DNA of 64,000 nucleotides from Rhinopomastus cyanomelas (lineage: Eukaryota > Chordata > Aves > Bucerotiformes > Rhinopomastidae), in assembly GCA_013400115.1 (NCBI GenBank), contig VXBP01001149.1, positions 434,001 to 498,000 of the forward strand. The letters run 5' to 3'. Below, piece by piece: positions 11,545 through 22,936 of the stretch. The notes under the pieces were generated by a model. It did not search any database. It was not told the origin of the DNA and saw nothing but the letters and a program-made list of their open reading frames with translations. Numbering within the stretch: position 1 is the first letter of the stretch; each line of letters begins with the position of its first letter. Made by a program: the position numbers and the translations under genes.

Positions 11545-11820
11545 CGAGCCCTGAGGCCCACCACTGGTGACAGACTGTCAGTTGGATTTAACTCCATTAA
11601 CCACCACTCATTGGGACTGGCCATTCAACCAGTGTTTTATCCAGCAGACTGTGTGCTTGTCCAGGCCATGAGCAGCCAGCTTATCAAGGAGAATTCTGTG
11701 GAGAACAGTGTCAAAGGCTTTTTGAAAGTCAGGTAAACAATATCCACAGCCTTTCCCTCATCCAATAGTCAGGTCATTTAGCCGTAGAAGGAGATCAGGT
11801 TCATCAGGCAGGACCCGCCT

Positions 11821-12117
11821 TTAATAAACCCACGTTGACTGGGCCTGACCCTCCTGGTTGTCCTGTACATGAAATGCGATGGCACTTGAGATGATGTGTT
11901 CCATGACCTTCCCTGGTACCGAGGTCAGACTGACAGGTCTATAGTTTCTTGGATCCTCCTTTCTGCCCTTCTTGTGGATGGGTGTTACATTTGCCACCTT
12001 CCAGTCCACAGGGACCTCCCCAGCTAGCCAGGATTTTGAGTAAATAATGGAAAGTGGCTTGGCAAGCACATCTGCCAACCCTTTCAGCACCCCTGGGTGC
12101 AACTCACCTGGCCCCAT
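11821..12117 (-). pseudogene. CR1 ORF2 remnant, reverse transcriptase finger region
   Basis: A 98-codon frame, MGPGELHPGVLKGLADVLAK then LSIIYSKSWLAGEVPVDWK, then ANVTPIHKKGRKEDPRNYRP and VSLTSVPGKVMEHII. This is the N-terminal finger part of the non-LTR reverse transcriptase. It terminates early at a stop at 11821-11823, where the element should continue to the palm. Confidence 0.88.
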
Positions 12118-12305
12118 AGGCTCTTGTATGTCTTAAGTGGTGTAGCAGGTCACTGACCACTTCCTTTCCAACTGTGATGACCTCATTCTGCTTCTCTCTG
12201 TCTCCCAGATCATGAGACCTGTTGTCCAGGGAACACCTAGTTCCACTGCTAAATACTGAGGCAAAGTAGGCATTGAGCACCTCAGCCTTTTCCACATCAT
12301 AATCC

Positions 12306-15300
12306 TTCAGTCTTAGAGGACATTAAGCACTTGGTGCACTAGAATCATGTTGTGTTCAGAGAATTCAGAACTGCATTTGTTGTTTATTTAGGCTGCCTTG
12401 GCAATGTGTGTGCCAGGCATGAGGGAGTGGGTTGTGTCGTTCACTACATTTTATTTATTACAGAAATGCCACACATTAGGCTGACTAAAACCAGAACTGT
12501 TTGGGGGTTTTAAAAAACTTAATTTGAAATGTTGCTCTAGTGTTTTATTATTTTGACCTTTTTTTTATATCCTCTCTATTTTTCATTTAATATTTTTGGT
12601 ATTTAATTGGTATCTAAAACAATATGAGGAAAATTCTGTCCAAAATGGGCTTTGTAAACATTTGTTTCCATGGGACAATAAACAGCAAACATACCTCACC
12701 TCACAATTAGCATTACTTTCTGTGTGAATCAACATAAGCAAAATGCCTTTGCTGATGTCAAGGCAGCCCCCTCCAAGCCGATGACTAATGTTCCACGGAA
12801 AATTTACCTGCCCATCCCTGAGTAATCTCTGGTTCTGTTATCTGGCAGATCCAGGTGTCAAGAATTGGGATTGCTTCAGTAACATTAAATCCAACAACTT
12901 GGAGACAACTCCAAAACACACTGATTAACAAAATAACGTAATCAGATATAAATTCCATTTATAGAATTCACACATGTAGTAGAACAAATAGAAGGGATGA
13001 TAATATTTCACTGCAATGCAGCTGAAACCACATCTTACTTTAACCTACAGATATGTCTCACAGTATCATGCAATGTCATATAATAATGTTCTCTGATCGT
13101 TTTTGCTCAAGGAAAGTGTGCAGGGAGGAGAGCAAAGGGTGGGATGCACCCTTGTGAGACAATCTTCTTTAGACAACCTCAGGTTTCAATTTACTGGCTC
13201 CCTGAAAAACAGTGGAGCCAGTATTTAATTACTGTGACTAAAATTATGTATTTCATCAGCTGTAAACAAAAGTAATCACATTTGTTATGATGAAAAATGA
13301 TGCATATACTTGCTTTTGATTTAGAGAATGCCAGGAAATTATAGTCCTGTTACATTATGATTAACTGATTCTGAATGGCTCTTGTAGAGTAATTTTTGCT
13401 TAATGGGAGTCCATCCATTCAATTTGTTATCTATTCTCTTTTCATAGAAACTATCTTGGTCTCAGGTGCAAATTTAAACTGTCTTTCATAAAATATAGAT
13501 CTTTAGGAAGTAAATTATTTCTCCAAGTTTTAGGAGCACTCTCTAGAATAATGCAATTTCAAAGAATTCAGATTGATTCATGGTACAAAAGAAAAAGCTC
13601 TTCCAGGGAATTTGTATTTTTGCCTCTCCAAAAGAACGAGAAAGAATAGTCAGAGTAATGTGTTAAGAACTGCATATATACGGGTCTAAGTCTGTGTGCG
13701 AGTCTGAAAAATATGAGGTAGGTACACAATAACCACACTGTGCCCTGTTTTCATTCAGGAGACTACCATTAGTTAGTGATTAATTAAGGGAGGTTTACCT
13801 GAAGTCATTATGAGCAGCTGGCACTGGCAGGAATCGTGTTTACTTTTTAAAAATTTAATCTTGTCAAACTGCATTAGGACACAAGCTGTCATCTTAGCAT
13901 ATCCTTTGTGACAGCTGATACCATCTCACTGTGACACAACGCACACTGAACAGCGTAGCCAAGTAGGACAGCAGTGGTAGACCTTGGGAAAGAAACCCCA
14001 CAAAAACGTTTCTCCAAAAACGAGCATGAAAACACACTGAACAAAATGTCTGCCTGTAATCAGTAATTTGCATTGCACAGAAACACCGTGTCCTCCTCAC
14101 ACTGAAGGACTATGTCGCTAGGACAAGGGCTGCATATGAATTTCTAGTTAAAATCAACATGAGCAGAGAAGCCAGAGGAACTGCCACTACAGACCTGCAC
14201 CAAAGGAACAGCGGCCTGTGGAGGTCCAGTTCCATAGCAAAAAATTGTTTATGATTTCAAAAACGCTGAATGAGTCTTAGTTGTTTTCACAGCACTGAGA
14301 ATAGATAGAAATTACAGAACTTGGTGGGTTTCTTGAAACTACCTAACCCACAACTTCTGAGCTACACATAAAGAGTTGCTGTGGAAGCTGGGCAACTCCA
14401 GTCAGTAGCTCCCAAGCTACTTTAAAAGATACTGTCCTGCTGTTGAAAACTCACTGCTGTCTTTTGCATCTCATGACTGAATCAGGGGCAAAACTGGAAC
14501 AGGAGAGGATACAATTCTAACAAGTTTTGGTAGGGGCTGCAAATACTCCGGTTCATAGCTGCTCAGCTATTGCTGTGATTCTGTTTGCCTTGTGCATAAT
14601 TTGGTCTTGCTGGCATATGATAACTGATGTTATGTGCAAGATCTACCTTATCTTGCTTATTTATGTCTGTGGCAACCTAAGGCTTGCACTGGTCAAACTG
14701 GTATGTGTCTGTTCCTGGTCCACCCTGGGAGTCCCTGCAGAGTATTTTCTTAGGCATCCATCTGCACTCCTCTTGCCAAACTCCGCATAAGTTGCTTGAA
14801 GTGTGTAGTTTTTCAAGTAATGTGTTCCATTACTATTGTTTACAGCTGATGACATACATAACTTTATTCACACAAACTAAACATGGACTCAATTCTTTTC
14901 TGGGAGCCAGCAGGCTGAATATGAAAGTTGTTTCAAAGGGCTCATCTTAGAGCAGTGCCTGCTTCAACATCATTTTATTGTAACTGGGGCTGAACCTTCT
15001 CAGAAGTAGCTTAACTGTGCCTGTGCTTGCACTGTATCACTCCACTGCACTCCTTGTGTTCCTCTTCTGCAATCACTTGCCTCAAAGAGCAAGGGCTTTC
15101 TTACCCATCCAGCCTTGGTGTGAAGAGATGCAAACCCACGTCCACACCCTTGACTTTCAAGGGGCAGCAGCAGCTATGTGATTATCCCCTCTTCCTCTCC
15201 TGTCAGAGGACAAACTTGTCTACACTGTGTCTACAGTGCTAAGAAATCCACCTTCAGATCAATTTTTGCAAATGGAATCATCCTGTGGCAGATGGAAATG

Positions 15301-18296
15301 ATATGCTCAGAAGAGCATCCCACCCCCATTGGTAAATGATACTCTGACATGTGCAAATTCATTCTCTCTGTAGGAGCAATACAGAATTGAGTCATGCTGT
15401 ACTCCAAGGTTATCTTCCAGGAGGAGATGAAGCTGCCTGGGATAATGCATTGATTGATGAAGATAAAGTGTTGACAAATGAATATATGATCTCCTCAAAT
15501 TAAAAGAAAATTCAATTCACAGGCTGAAACTGTGCATTAAGGATGAGACAGGAACCATCAAGTCAGGAAAATCTGCAGTGAAAAGTGTGTCCTACCTGAC
15601 TTTTACGGCTTTGTAAGGTTTCTGGCTTTTATGCCACAAATGTTCAGCTGTAGTTATAATGTTCAGCTGTAGATATAATGTTGGCCCTCATTTTTTCATT
15701 TGTGGCACGGTATTTTTGAAAAAATATTTTTAGCATCAACTGTGCAAAATAAGTCCTTTTTGTAGATACAACACAATGCACTTAACTTACTCTCAACTTG
15801 CTGAATATGTACCTGTGGGTGTTTTTTGACATACTGAACGCTATTTTGCTGTTGTCATTATACAAAATAGGAGGGGCAAAAAAAAAAAGGAATGCCTTTT
15901 GCAGAAGACAATTCTGCTCAGTGTTTTGATAAACAAGTGTCAGCCACTTTGTGTACACAGGGGTCACACCACCATCGTGCCAGCCTACTCACAAAAAACA
16001 TGTTTTGGCTTCAGAGAACCCCTTATCACAGACATTGTTTGTGGTTCACACAGTGAACAAACTGCATCAAATGGAAATGTACAGCTTTAAATGAGGTGTG
16101 ATATTTTAAAAAAGAAAAACATTTACATATTTATATCTAAACTTTCTCAGAGTTTCAGTGTTTGCCTGCACTCATACACCAACAAAGGCACACAAACACT
16201 TTTTTAATCTTTAGTGTAATTTTTTCAAGAGAAAAAGTCCCCAGACTGGAAATCTAGCATTTGTGTTGCTCCAGCAGTGAATGCTGCTTGGACACTCAGT
16301 GCAACTGCACATCTAGCCTCTGCCAGGCAGGTCCAGCTTTGTCCTGCAGACCTTGTTGGAAAAACCACAGCCTCACCCAACCCTACTCTGGCCTTTTGCT
16401 CTTGCTTCTTGAAAGAGCATCGAGCCAGCGCGACAACAGATTCCAGATGTTCCAAACTGAGTGGACAATAGAGCTGACCTTTGAGGGCCGTTCTAATCAT
16501 GCCCACAGACATCATTGCTTTGGAGGGTTGGTTCTGTCCACTTCTCTTGATTTTTAAAAAAACATATTGTCACACAATAATGTTAGTGCATTCAAGGGCA
16601 AAGAATAGATTCTGGGCTTGTTTCTGCACCTCTTCCAAGACTTTACTTGGAGAAGGGTATGATCCCCAGCAATACAAAGAGGTTTGATACCAGAATTCTA
16701 CTAAGTGAAATTTCAGAATGCATTGGGAGATGTTTGTATGTGACAAATTGCATTTTTCCTGTGAAGAACTGTATCTTATTTCCCCTATTTTGGACTTTGG
16801 CTGAATCTAAACTGCATTAGTTATTCAGATACCTTTAAATTAGTTCAAAGATATGCAGCCTCAGCTTTGGAAGACTTCACAGTCAGGGAAGAAGGTCCTC
16901 ACCCAAGTCAATTTTGCCTAAGCATTTGAAACAAAGCCTTGCTAGTGAGAGAAGACAGTGCTGGAGCAAATGTCTGACCTCCCTGAATACGTATTTACCA
17001 ATGATGAAGAAGCTGAACTGAGGCTGTTCAGAGTGTTTTTTCTATCCATCCTGACAATCATTTCTTTAGTTGTTTCAATTCAAAATTTTCTATCTCTCAG
17101 AAAGCAAATTCTTGAATGCATGTAATTCTGCAAAATCTTCTATGCTGGTGGAATGGATTTTGTGCTAAAAATCCATGGCTATAATAATACTGCTGTTATT
17201 ACTATTTTTGTTCATCCTCATAAAATTGTCTAAGGATTTAATGTTGGCAAAAACAGTGGCTGCCTCTAAGTGCACCTGTCCATTTTTCTGTCTGTCCACT
17301 CTTAGCACCTGTAGCAAATTTTTTACTTTTAAGGGTACCTGTAATGCTTTAATGAATAACAAAAATAATGAAAATTAAAATGCTTTTATTTAATCTTGTG
17401 TAAGTCAGCACAACTGGAAGACAACATACTTAATTCTGATCTTATTCTTGATAGAGTTAGGGGATGTTTATTTTAATTAATTCCTTTAAGGATGTAGATA
17501 CACTCTTGAAAAGGGCTCAAAAATATTGACCTATACAGTCCTTTGCTCTGAGGGACATGGTCTGAATATGCTTTTTGTGCTGTTTCACATTAAAAAATGT
17601 GTTAATGGATTGAAATCAGTGCATAGCTGCAGGAAAAAATGCACTTAAATCTAAAGGTGACATTGAGTAGCAAGGAAAAAAAATGTAAACGATGGATTTG
17701 AAGCAAAGGCAAAGCTAGACTAGCAAACGTATTGTTCAGATACTGCAATTGCATGCACGTACTTGCACAAGTAATGGTTTGGTGGGAAGATTTTATCAGG
17801 GTCAGAGTGCCATGACGCCAAGTGCCACACTGCATGGACGTGAAAAACAGCCCCTACCTCAAGCAGTGTTCCAGCTCACAAGCGAAAGTAGCGTGGAAGG
17901 AAGAACACAAGCAGAACCAAGCCAGGACTAGTACACTCCACCCTGCTTCAATTTCTTATGGCTTTTGCCCCATAAAATTAGTTTGACAAATCTATGTATG
18001 TCAGCTGTCTCTTCAATTTTGTTTGCTTCTGCCTTCAAAATTAAAGTTGGCAAACTTTCAGGATGCCTGACTTGCATCTGAAAATAACAGTTTTAACTAG
18101 ATTTTTAGAAATATCTTTTATTAGCTGAATTTTTCAGAGAAGTTAACTACCTAACTCCCATCACTTCCAGAGGAGGCAGGCTTCAAAGCCCTTTCAAAAG
18201 AGTCATCTTGATGTGTGCAGTGCTGACTGCTGTAGCTATTACATTATGTAAAATATGGCATAAAACTCCATATATATTTCAGCCTCAATAATTCTG
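12306..18296. other. About 6 kb of unique non-coding DNA
   Basis: The largest CR1-free stretch of the left half. No open frame reaches 100 codons and none resembles a known protein. It holds a 19-bp tandem duplication (15641-15678) and an A-run near 15880. Around 16225-16557 frames of 96-98 codons are open on both strands without any recognisable product. Blocks such as 12740-12900 look unusually complex and could be conserved non-coding DNA, which needs alignment to test. Confidence 0.55.
15641..15678. repeat. 19-bp tandem duplication
   Basis: Unit tgttcagctgtagttataa at 15641-15659 followed by tgttcagctgtagatataa at 15660-15678, one mismatch. Local duplication without evident function. Confidence 0.88.
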
Positions 18297-18562
18297 TGAA
18301 GAGAGAACAAGAGGGAACAGTCTCAAGCTGCACCAAGGGAAGTTTAGGATGGATATTAGGAACAGGTTGTTTTACTGAAAGAGTAGTCAGATATTGGAAC
18401 AGGCTGCCCAGGGAGGTGATTGAGTCACCATTCCAGGATGTGTTTAAAGATTGTTTCCACGTGGAGTTTAGTGATCTGGTTTAGTGGTGAACTTGATAGA
18501 GTAGGGTTATTGATTGTGCTTGATGATCTCAAGGGTCTTTTCCAACCTGAATGGTTCTATAT
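18297..18562 (+). mobile_element. CR1 fragment, older lineage, 3' end
   Basis: Sense CR1. It runs from ORF2 end sequence (aagtttaggatggatattag, ggaacaggctgcccagggag) through a 3' untranslated block with ggtttagtggtgaacttga and gcttgatgatctcaagggtc, ending tccaacctgaatggttctat. This subfamily is distinct from both the young copies and the 38290 copy. 5' truncated. Confidence 0.9.
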
Positions 18563-20229
18563 ACTGAAATGATCATCAGTATATGTCTTGGCAAAACTGC
18601 CTACTGACAACTTCAATATACTGGTGACACTACCTTACAACTCTATCACAACTCTTTTTCAACTTCTGTTTGGACTCTGGAGTAGGGTTTACATAAACTA
18701 ATTACGTATATGAAAAATTTATAATCTCCGATAAGCCATTCACTGAAAATTAATTGTGGAAAAGATGTATTTAGGAGTATATTTCATCTCACCCAAAATC
18801 AAAAGTCAAAAAATAGGTCAGATGAGTTTCCATTTACAGTCAACTCCATCTGCATCTCAAAATCAGTTGCTCCCTTTGGAAAACAACTCCAGACTACCAC
18901 TCCTGTGAACATTAGCTCAAGCTGGCTCCCCACTGGGTGACGAGAGTGCCCAAGTCTCCCTCGTGAATCTAGTGCATAGGGATTTAAAACATGGAAGTTC
19001 CAATTTAATAATGATCCTATTAATAGACTGTGCATTACTCACTTGAAGCAATTCATTACAGAAGTAAAAATCTGGGTCAGCAGTATCTTAAATGAACTGT
19101 ACCATTCTTGAAACATAAAAGCTTAAATTCTCAGCTAATAAATGGTAGGTTGTTTATTGGGTTGTTTTTTGAATATTTGGCAAAATACTCATTATTGTCC
19201 CCTTTTTAGATAAATAATACACACCTTCAGACTGCTATAAACCTGAAGACTTCTCCTAAGGGGCCAGTGAAAAATCAGCACTCAGGTTTTAAACTTCTCC
19301 AGTTGCATGCTAATAAGGTATGCACTGCTTTCACATATTCACCATGGATAATAAAGGTAATTGGAAGCCACTTATGCCAGAGACATTTGTAGCTCTAGAG
19401 AGGACATTGTGACCAATATGTGGTAGAATGAGATCAGTGCTACTAATGTGCAGAATTTTAACAAAACAAAAGGTTTGTCAAATTCACACATTTTGGGCAA
19501 GACAACAAAAGTCCAGAATCAGCCAGGATGTTTTGGCTTTTAGGATTTTTCAGGACAAGCTGTGGCTGCTGTTGCAAGCAGGGCAGTTCTGCAACAATGT
19601 GTAAGTGACTGGCACTATTACGTGAGTGAGCTACTGGCATCCTTCTGCCCTGCTTTCACATTGCTGGTCACTGTGACACCTACTTTTTTACTCTTCTGTC
19701 ATCAGTGAATGACCGAAAATTGTACCTAGGCTCCCAGTGCACAACTTGACTCTATTGAAATGTGACTCAGAGGAGATCCTGTAAGTCGCAAAGCAGAAAG
19801 ATGCCTTGAGCTACCCAACAGGAAACACTGCTGGCTCTCCGGCAAGTAACTGAGTCAGGTCCACTCATCATTTTTACAAACAAGGGCAAAGGAATAGCCT
19901 TCATGCAATTCCAACAGCATCTTATTTTGTGGCAGTCCTGGGAGAAGGTGTCCAAGGCTGATGTTCCCTGTTCAAGCATAATGCTCTAAAAGGCCTCTTT
20001 GTCTGTTTGCAGTTCACTGATTAAGGCCTTCACCTGAAATATTTGTAAAACAGGCTTTAACCTCCTGCTCAGACAAAAGAATGTAAACCTGGAACACATA
20101 TGTGCTGGAAAGATAGTTTAACAATACCACCACTAGATAGAAAACAATCTTCACCACCCTCTTGTTTGGCCATGTCTTGAAGGCAAGTGGAATCACAGCT
20201 TCATTTTGGCAAGGAATCCTGCCCAGAGA
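18563..20229. other. Unique non-coding DNA
   Basis: About 1.7 kb without a recognised gene or repeat. Short open frames (18799-19035, 19458-19640, 19767-19979, all -) have no support. Confidence 0.5.
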
Positions 20230-20582
20230 TCATAGAATCATAAAATGTGTCATAGAATATACTGGGCTGGATGTGACCTCCAAAGGTCTACTCCAACTCT
20301 CCTACAACAAGCAGTGACATCTCAAACTAGAAGAGATTGCCTACAGCCCCATCAATCCTGACCTTGAATGCCTCCACCACCTCTCTAGGCAACTCATTCC
20401 AGTGATCCACCACTCTCATATTAAAGAACTTTTCCCTGATGTCCAGCCTAAATCTACCCCTTTCCAGCTTAAAACCGTTACCCCTCATCCCACTGTTCCG
20501 TGCCCTTCTGAACAGTTCTTCCACAACCTTCTTACAGGCCCCTTTCCAGGATTGGAAGGTCACTATAAGATCTTCAGTTCAC
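20230..20582 (-). mobile_element. CR1 fragment, older lineage, 3' end
   Basis: Antisense CR1 starting with tcatagaatcataaaatgtg, followed by gacctccaaaggtctactcc, ccaccacctctctaggcaac and ccctgatgtccagcctaaat. Its sense frame at 20327-20563 (-) reads ARNSGMRGNGFKLERGRFRL then DIREKFFNMRVVDHWNELPR, the usual ORF2 end. The tail region is irregular: a second catagaata occurs 20 bp in, suggesting duplication of the terminal repeat unit. 5' truncated near 20582. Confidence 0.88.
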
Positions 20583-22749
20583 CCTAATAACATCTACAGG
20601 GTGGAGAATGAGCTGGACATGGGCTTCCTTGGTCCCACATCTGGCTTTATTAGACAGACCTAGTCACACTGTGGTTGTTGTTGGTGAGAGATCCACCTGG
20701 AAAGATGTCTCAGCACTTCAGACAAACACACAGGCAGATGCAAGTGGAGATTTTCAACACGGCCATATTGTACTGGAGCAGAATTACAGCATGTTTTAGG
20801 TTTGGCTCCAAGTCAACAAACAACATGTTGACTCCTGATTTGTATCCCATTATATCCAGCTCCCAGCAACAAAATTCTCACTAGCTTTAACTAGAAATTA
20901 GTTCTCAATATCATTGCTTATCTCAGTAGTGTCACACCACAGATGACCTTGCCTCATAATCCCAGGGAGGGGAAACCAGCCTTGCATCCTGAGGCACCAA
21001 CAGCAGGAGCGCTTACTGGACAGGCCAATATTTTCCAAACCACGCTGGCTTAAAGCATAAATAAATGACAAATAAAATCAAGAGATCTCTTTGTTGTGAA
21101 AAACTGGAATGGCAAAGTAAACAGCCAAATTGATCACTGCTATGCTGAGTCTCTCTGGAGTCATTATGCCTGAGGGAAAAAGAAAAACCCTCTTAAAAAC
21201 AGAGTTGTATAATGCCCTTCGGGTGACGTTGCTTACAAAGAAAGATGTGAATCACCATTGTTTTACTATGTGTGAGTTGGACCATTAGCTTTAAAACCTC
21301 ATAGAACAGTTAAATAACACTCCTGATTTTTAAAAAAGTCCCTAATTAAGCATTTGGCTAACATTTTTTTAATTGTGAAACAGGAAGAAGTAACTGCTAT
21401 TTCTGAAAGAGGGCTTTGGCTCATAAAGGATAAAGGTAGAAATTAGGTTGTTTTCTTTTGTTTATTGGCATGATCCCATGAAAAAGAAAGGACTTAAAAT
21501 AGTACTAGTCTATCTTTAGACATCTATTTAATTTTGCCTTCTATGGAAAAGCTGAACAGAAAGGGAGGATCCTGGCTGCTGTCACTGAAGCTGTTTCAGT
21601 CGGACTAAGAGTGAATAAAAAGCACAGCTGCTGGAAATGATACATTGCTGGCTAAAGGGTAAAGTCCAAATATTCATTTTCTCATTAAAATGAGGCTTTA
21701 TTGCTGGTGGATGCAAACAATCTGGGAGGTTTGTTTCACTCTGTACAGCAAAACTAACAATGGAGAACACCATTCTATTGTCAGAGGCAATATCAACAAA
21801 GGTTTGGTCTCACTAACACAGACTGTGAGATGGTGCTGGTCCAGAGTGCAGTGATACTACACTGCGACCCAGCCTTGGAAAGTTCTTGGCACAATCCCCA
21901 CCAGAAGTGCAGAGGACTCCTCAGTAAAATCAATTAGTCACAATATTTTAAACGTCTTCGACCTTTATGTTTGCAAAACGTACAGAAAAGACACAGATCT
22001 GTCACTCTGTGATTATCTGACCATTTTCTTTCTTTCTTTCTTTCTTCCTTTCTTTCTTTCTTTCTTTTTTTTTTTTAAAGCTTTTATAACCAAGTTAACC
22101 ACACAAATGTGTCATTGATACAAAATCCTAACACAATAAAAAATCCCTACTGTCGTTTGAATGGTCACATTTGGCCAAGCCAGTTCAAGATTACTCTCTG
22201 CTTTTAGTCTACAACAAGCCCCACAGGGGTGAGGTTTACATGGTTCTGAAATTAATTGCATGGCTGAACTACTGGCTTGTCCAAAAGGACTGAAGGCACA
22301 GGACTACTCTTCCTGTTGGACACACCTAGTCCACACTAGGATAGAAGTGTCTGAGTTAAGCACTTCAGGGCCTCACATTTAACAAGCAGCTTTAGCTCAG
22401 AATATGGAATTAGGTGCCTTCCATTGTTATAGCATGAGGTGACTCAGAACAATGATCCAGTCAAACCCACATACTGAGCTGCCTAGAGATAGGAATAACT
22501 CTTCAGACCTGGGAAGCATGTCTGAAATAATTCCTTAATCTTGAGTGTAGACAAGCTTCACAAAACTGTTCCACTCAGGGGTGCCAGCACATCTTCTCCA
22601 GGCGGAAACCTGGACCCTTCCGTCAAAAAATGTGTTTTCTCACTGAGACACACTTGTGGTAGTGGGTCACTTCCACTCACCAGAAGGGTGCAGGCGACAG
22701 CCAGACCTACGTCAGGACAGCATGGTCACGAGTCATGCGTGGAACAGAA
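20583..22749. other. Unique non-coding DNA with a polypyrimidine tract
   Basis: No gene or dispersed repeat recognised. The one clear structure is the ttcttt-type tract at 22024-22076. Longest open frames (20439-20663 + and neighbours) overlap the CR1 edge and are not credible genes. Confidence 0.5.
22024..22076. repeat. Pure pyrimidine tract, (TTTC)n then poly-T
   Basis: Fifty-three consecutive pyrimidines: tandem tttc units with one ttcc interruption, then a run of T. A microsatellite likely to vary between individuals. Confidence 0.95.
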
Positions 22750-22936
22750 TAATAGAATGGTAGGGATTGAAAGTAACCGTCAGAGATCATCTCATCTGAC
22801 CACCCTGCCGAAAGCAGCATCCCACACAAACACTGCAGATCTATCGTTCAAAAAAGCCAAATCCCTTTCTTACAGTCAAAACTCGCTCATATTTTTCTTC
22901 AATAAAGACAATAATAATTGTACCTTGTTGGCATGA
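22541..22936 (+). other. Open frame of 131 codons, probably not a gene
   Basis: One of the longest frames outside CR1. It reads through a CR1 relic on the other strand (22750-22822), which argues against a conserved gene. The protein begins MSVDKLHKTVPLRGASTSSP, has no recognisable domain, and lacks promoter or splice support. Confidence 0.2.
22750..22822 (-). mobile_element. CR1 3'-end relic
   Basis: About 70 bp of antisense CR1 terminus: aatagaatggtagggattga, then agatcatctcatctgaccac and a decayed cctgcc..agcagcat block. It is the last part of a CR1 only, strongly diverged. Confidence 0.75.

Larger units (their letters stand above)
10825..12305 (-). mobile_element. Longest CR1 copy in the window, older lineage
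   Basis: About 1.48 kb of antisense CR1. From right to left it holds the ORF2 linker before the reverse transcriptase (AEVLNAYFASVFSS-like, near 12290), the finger region (VPVDWKVANVTPIHKKGRK), the palm motif [10 protein letters not shown] (near 11550) and FADD at 11461-11472. The ORF2 C-terminus ends near 10865. The 3' tail (tcatagaatcactctggttg at 10825) is then joined almost directly, so about 300-350 bp of the ORF2 end and 3' untranslated region are deleted near 10862. The enzyme is dead: frames are interrupted between 11544 and 11821 and the endonuclease domain is absent. Confidence 0.93.

Noticed and set aside
22541..22936. 131-codon + strand frame as a gene
   Set aside because: It reads through an antisense CR1 relic and has no recognisable domain.
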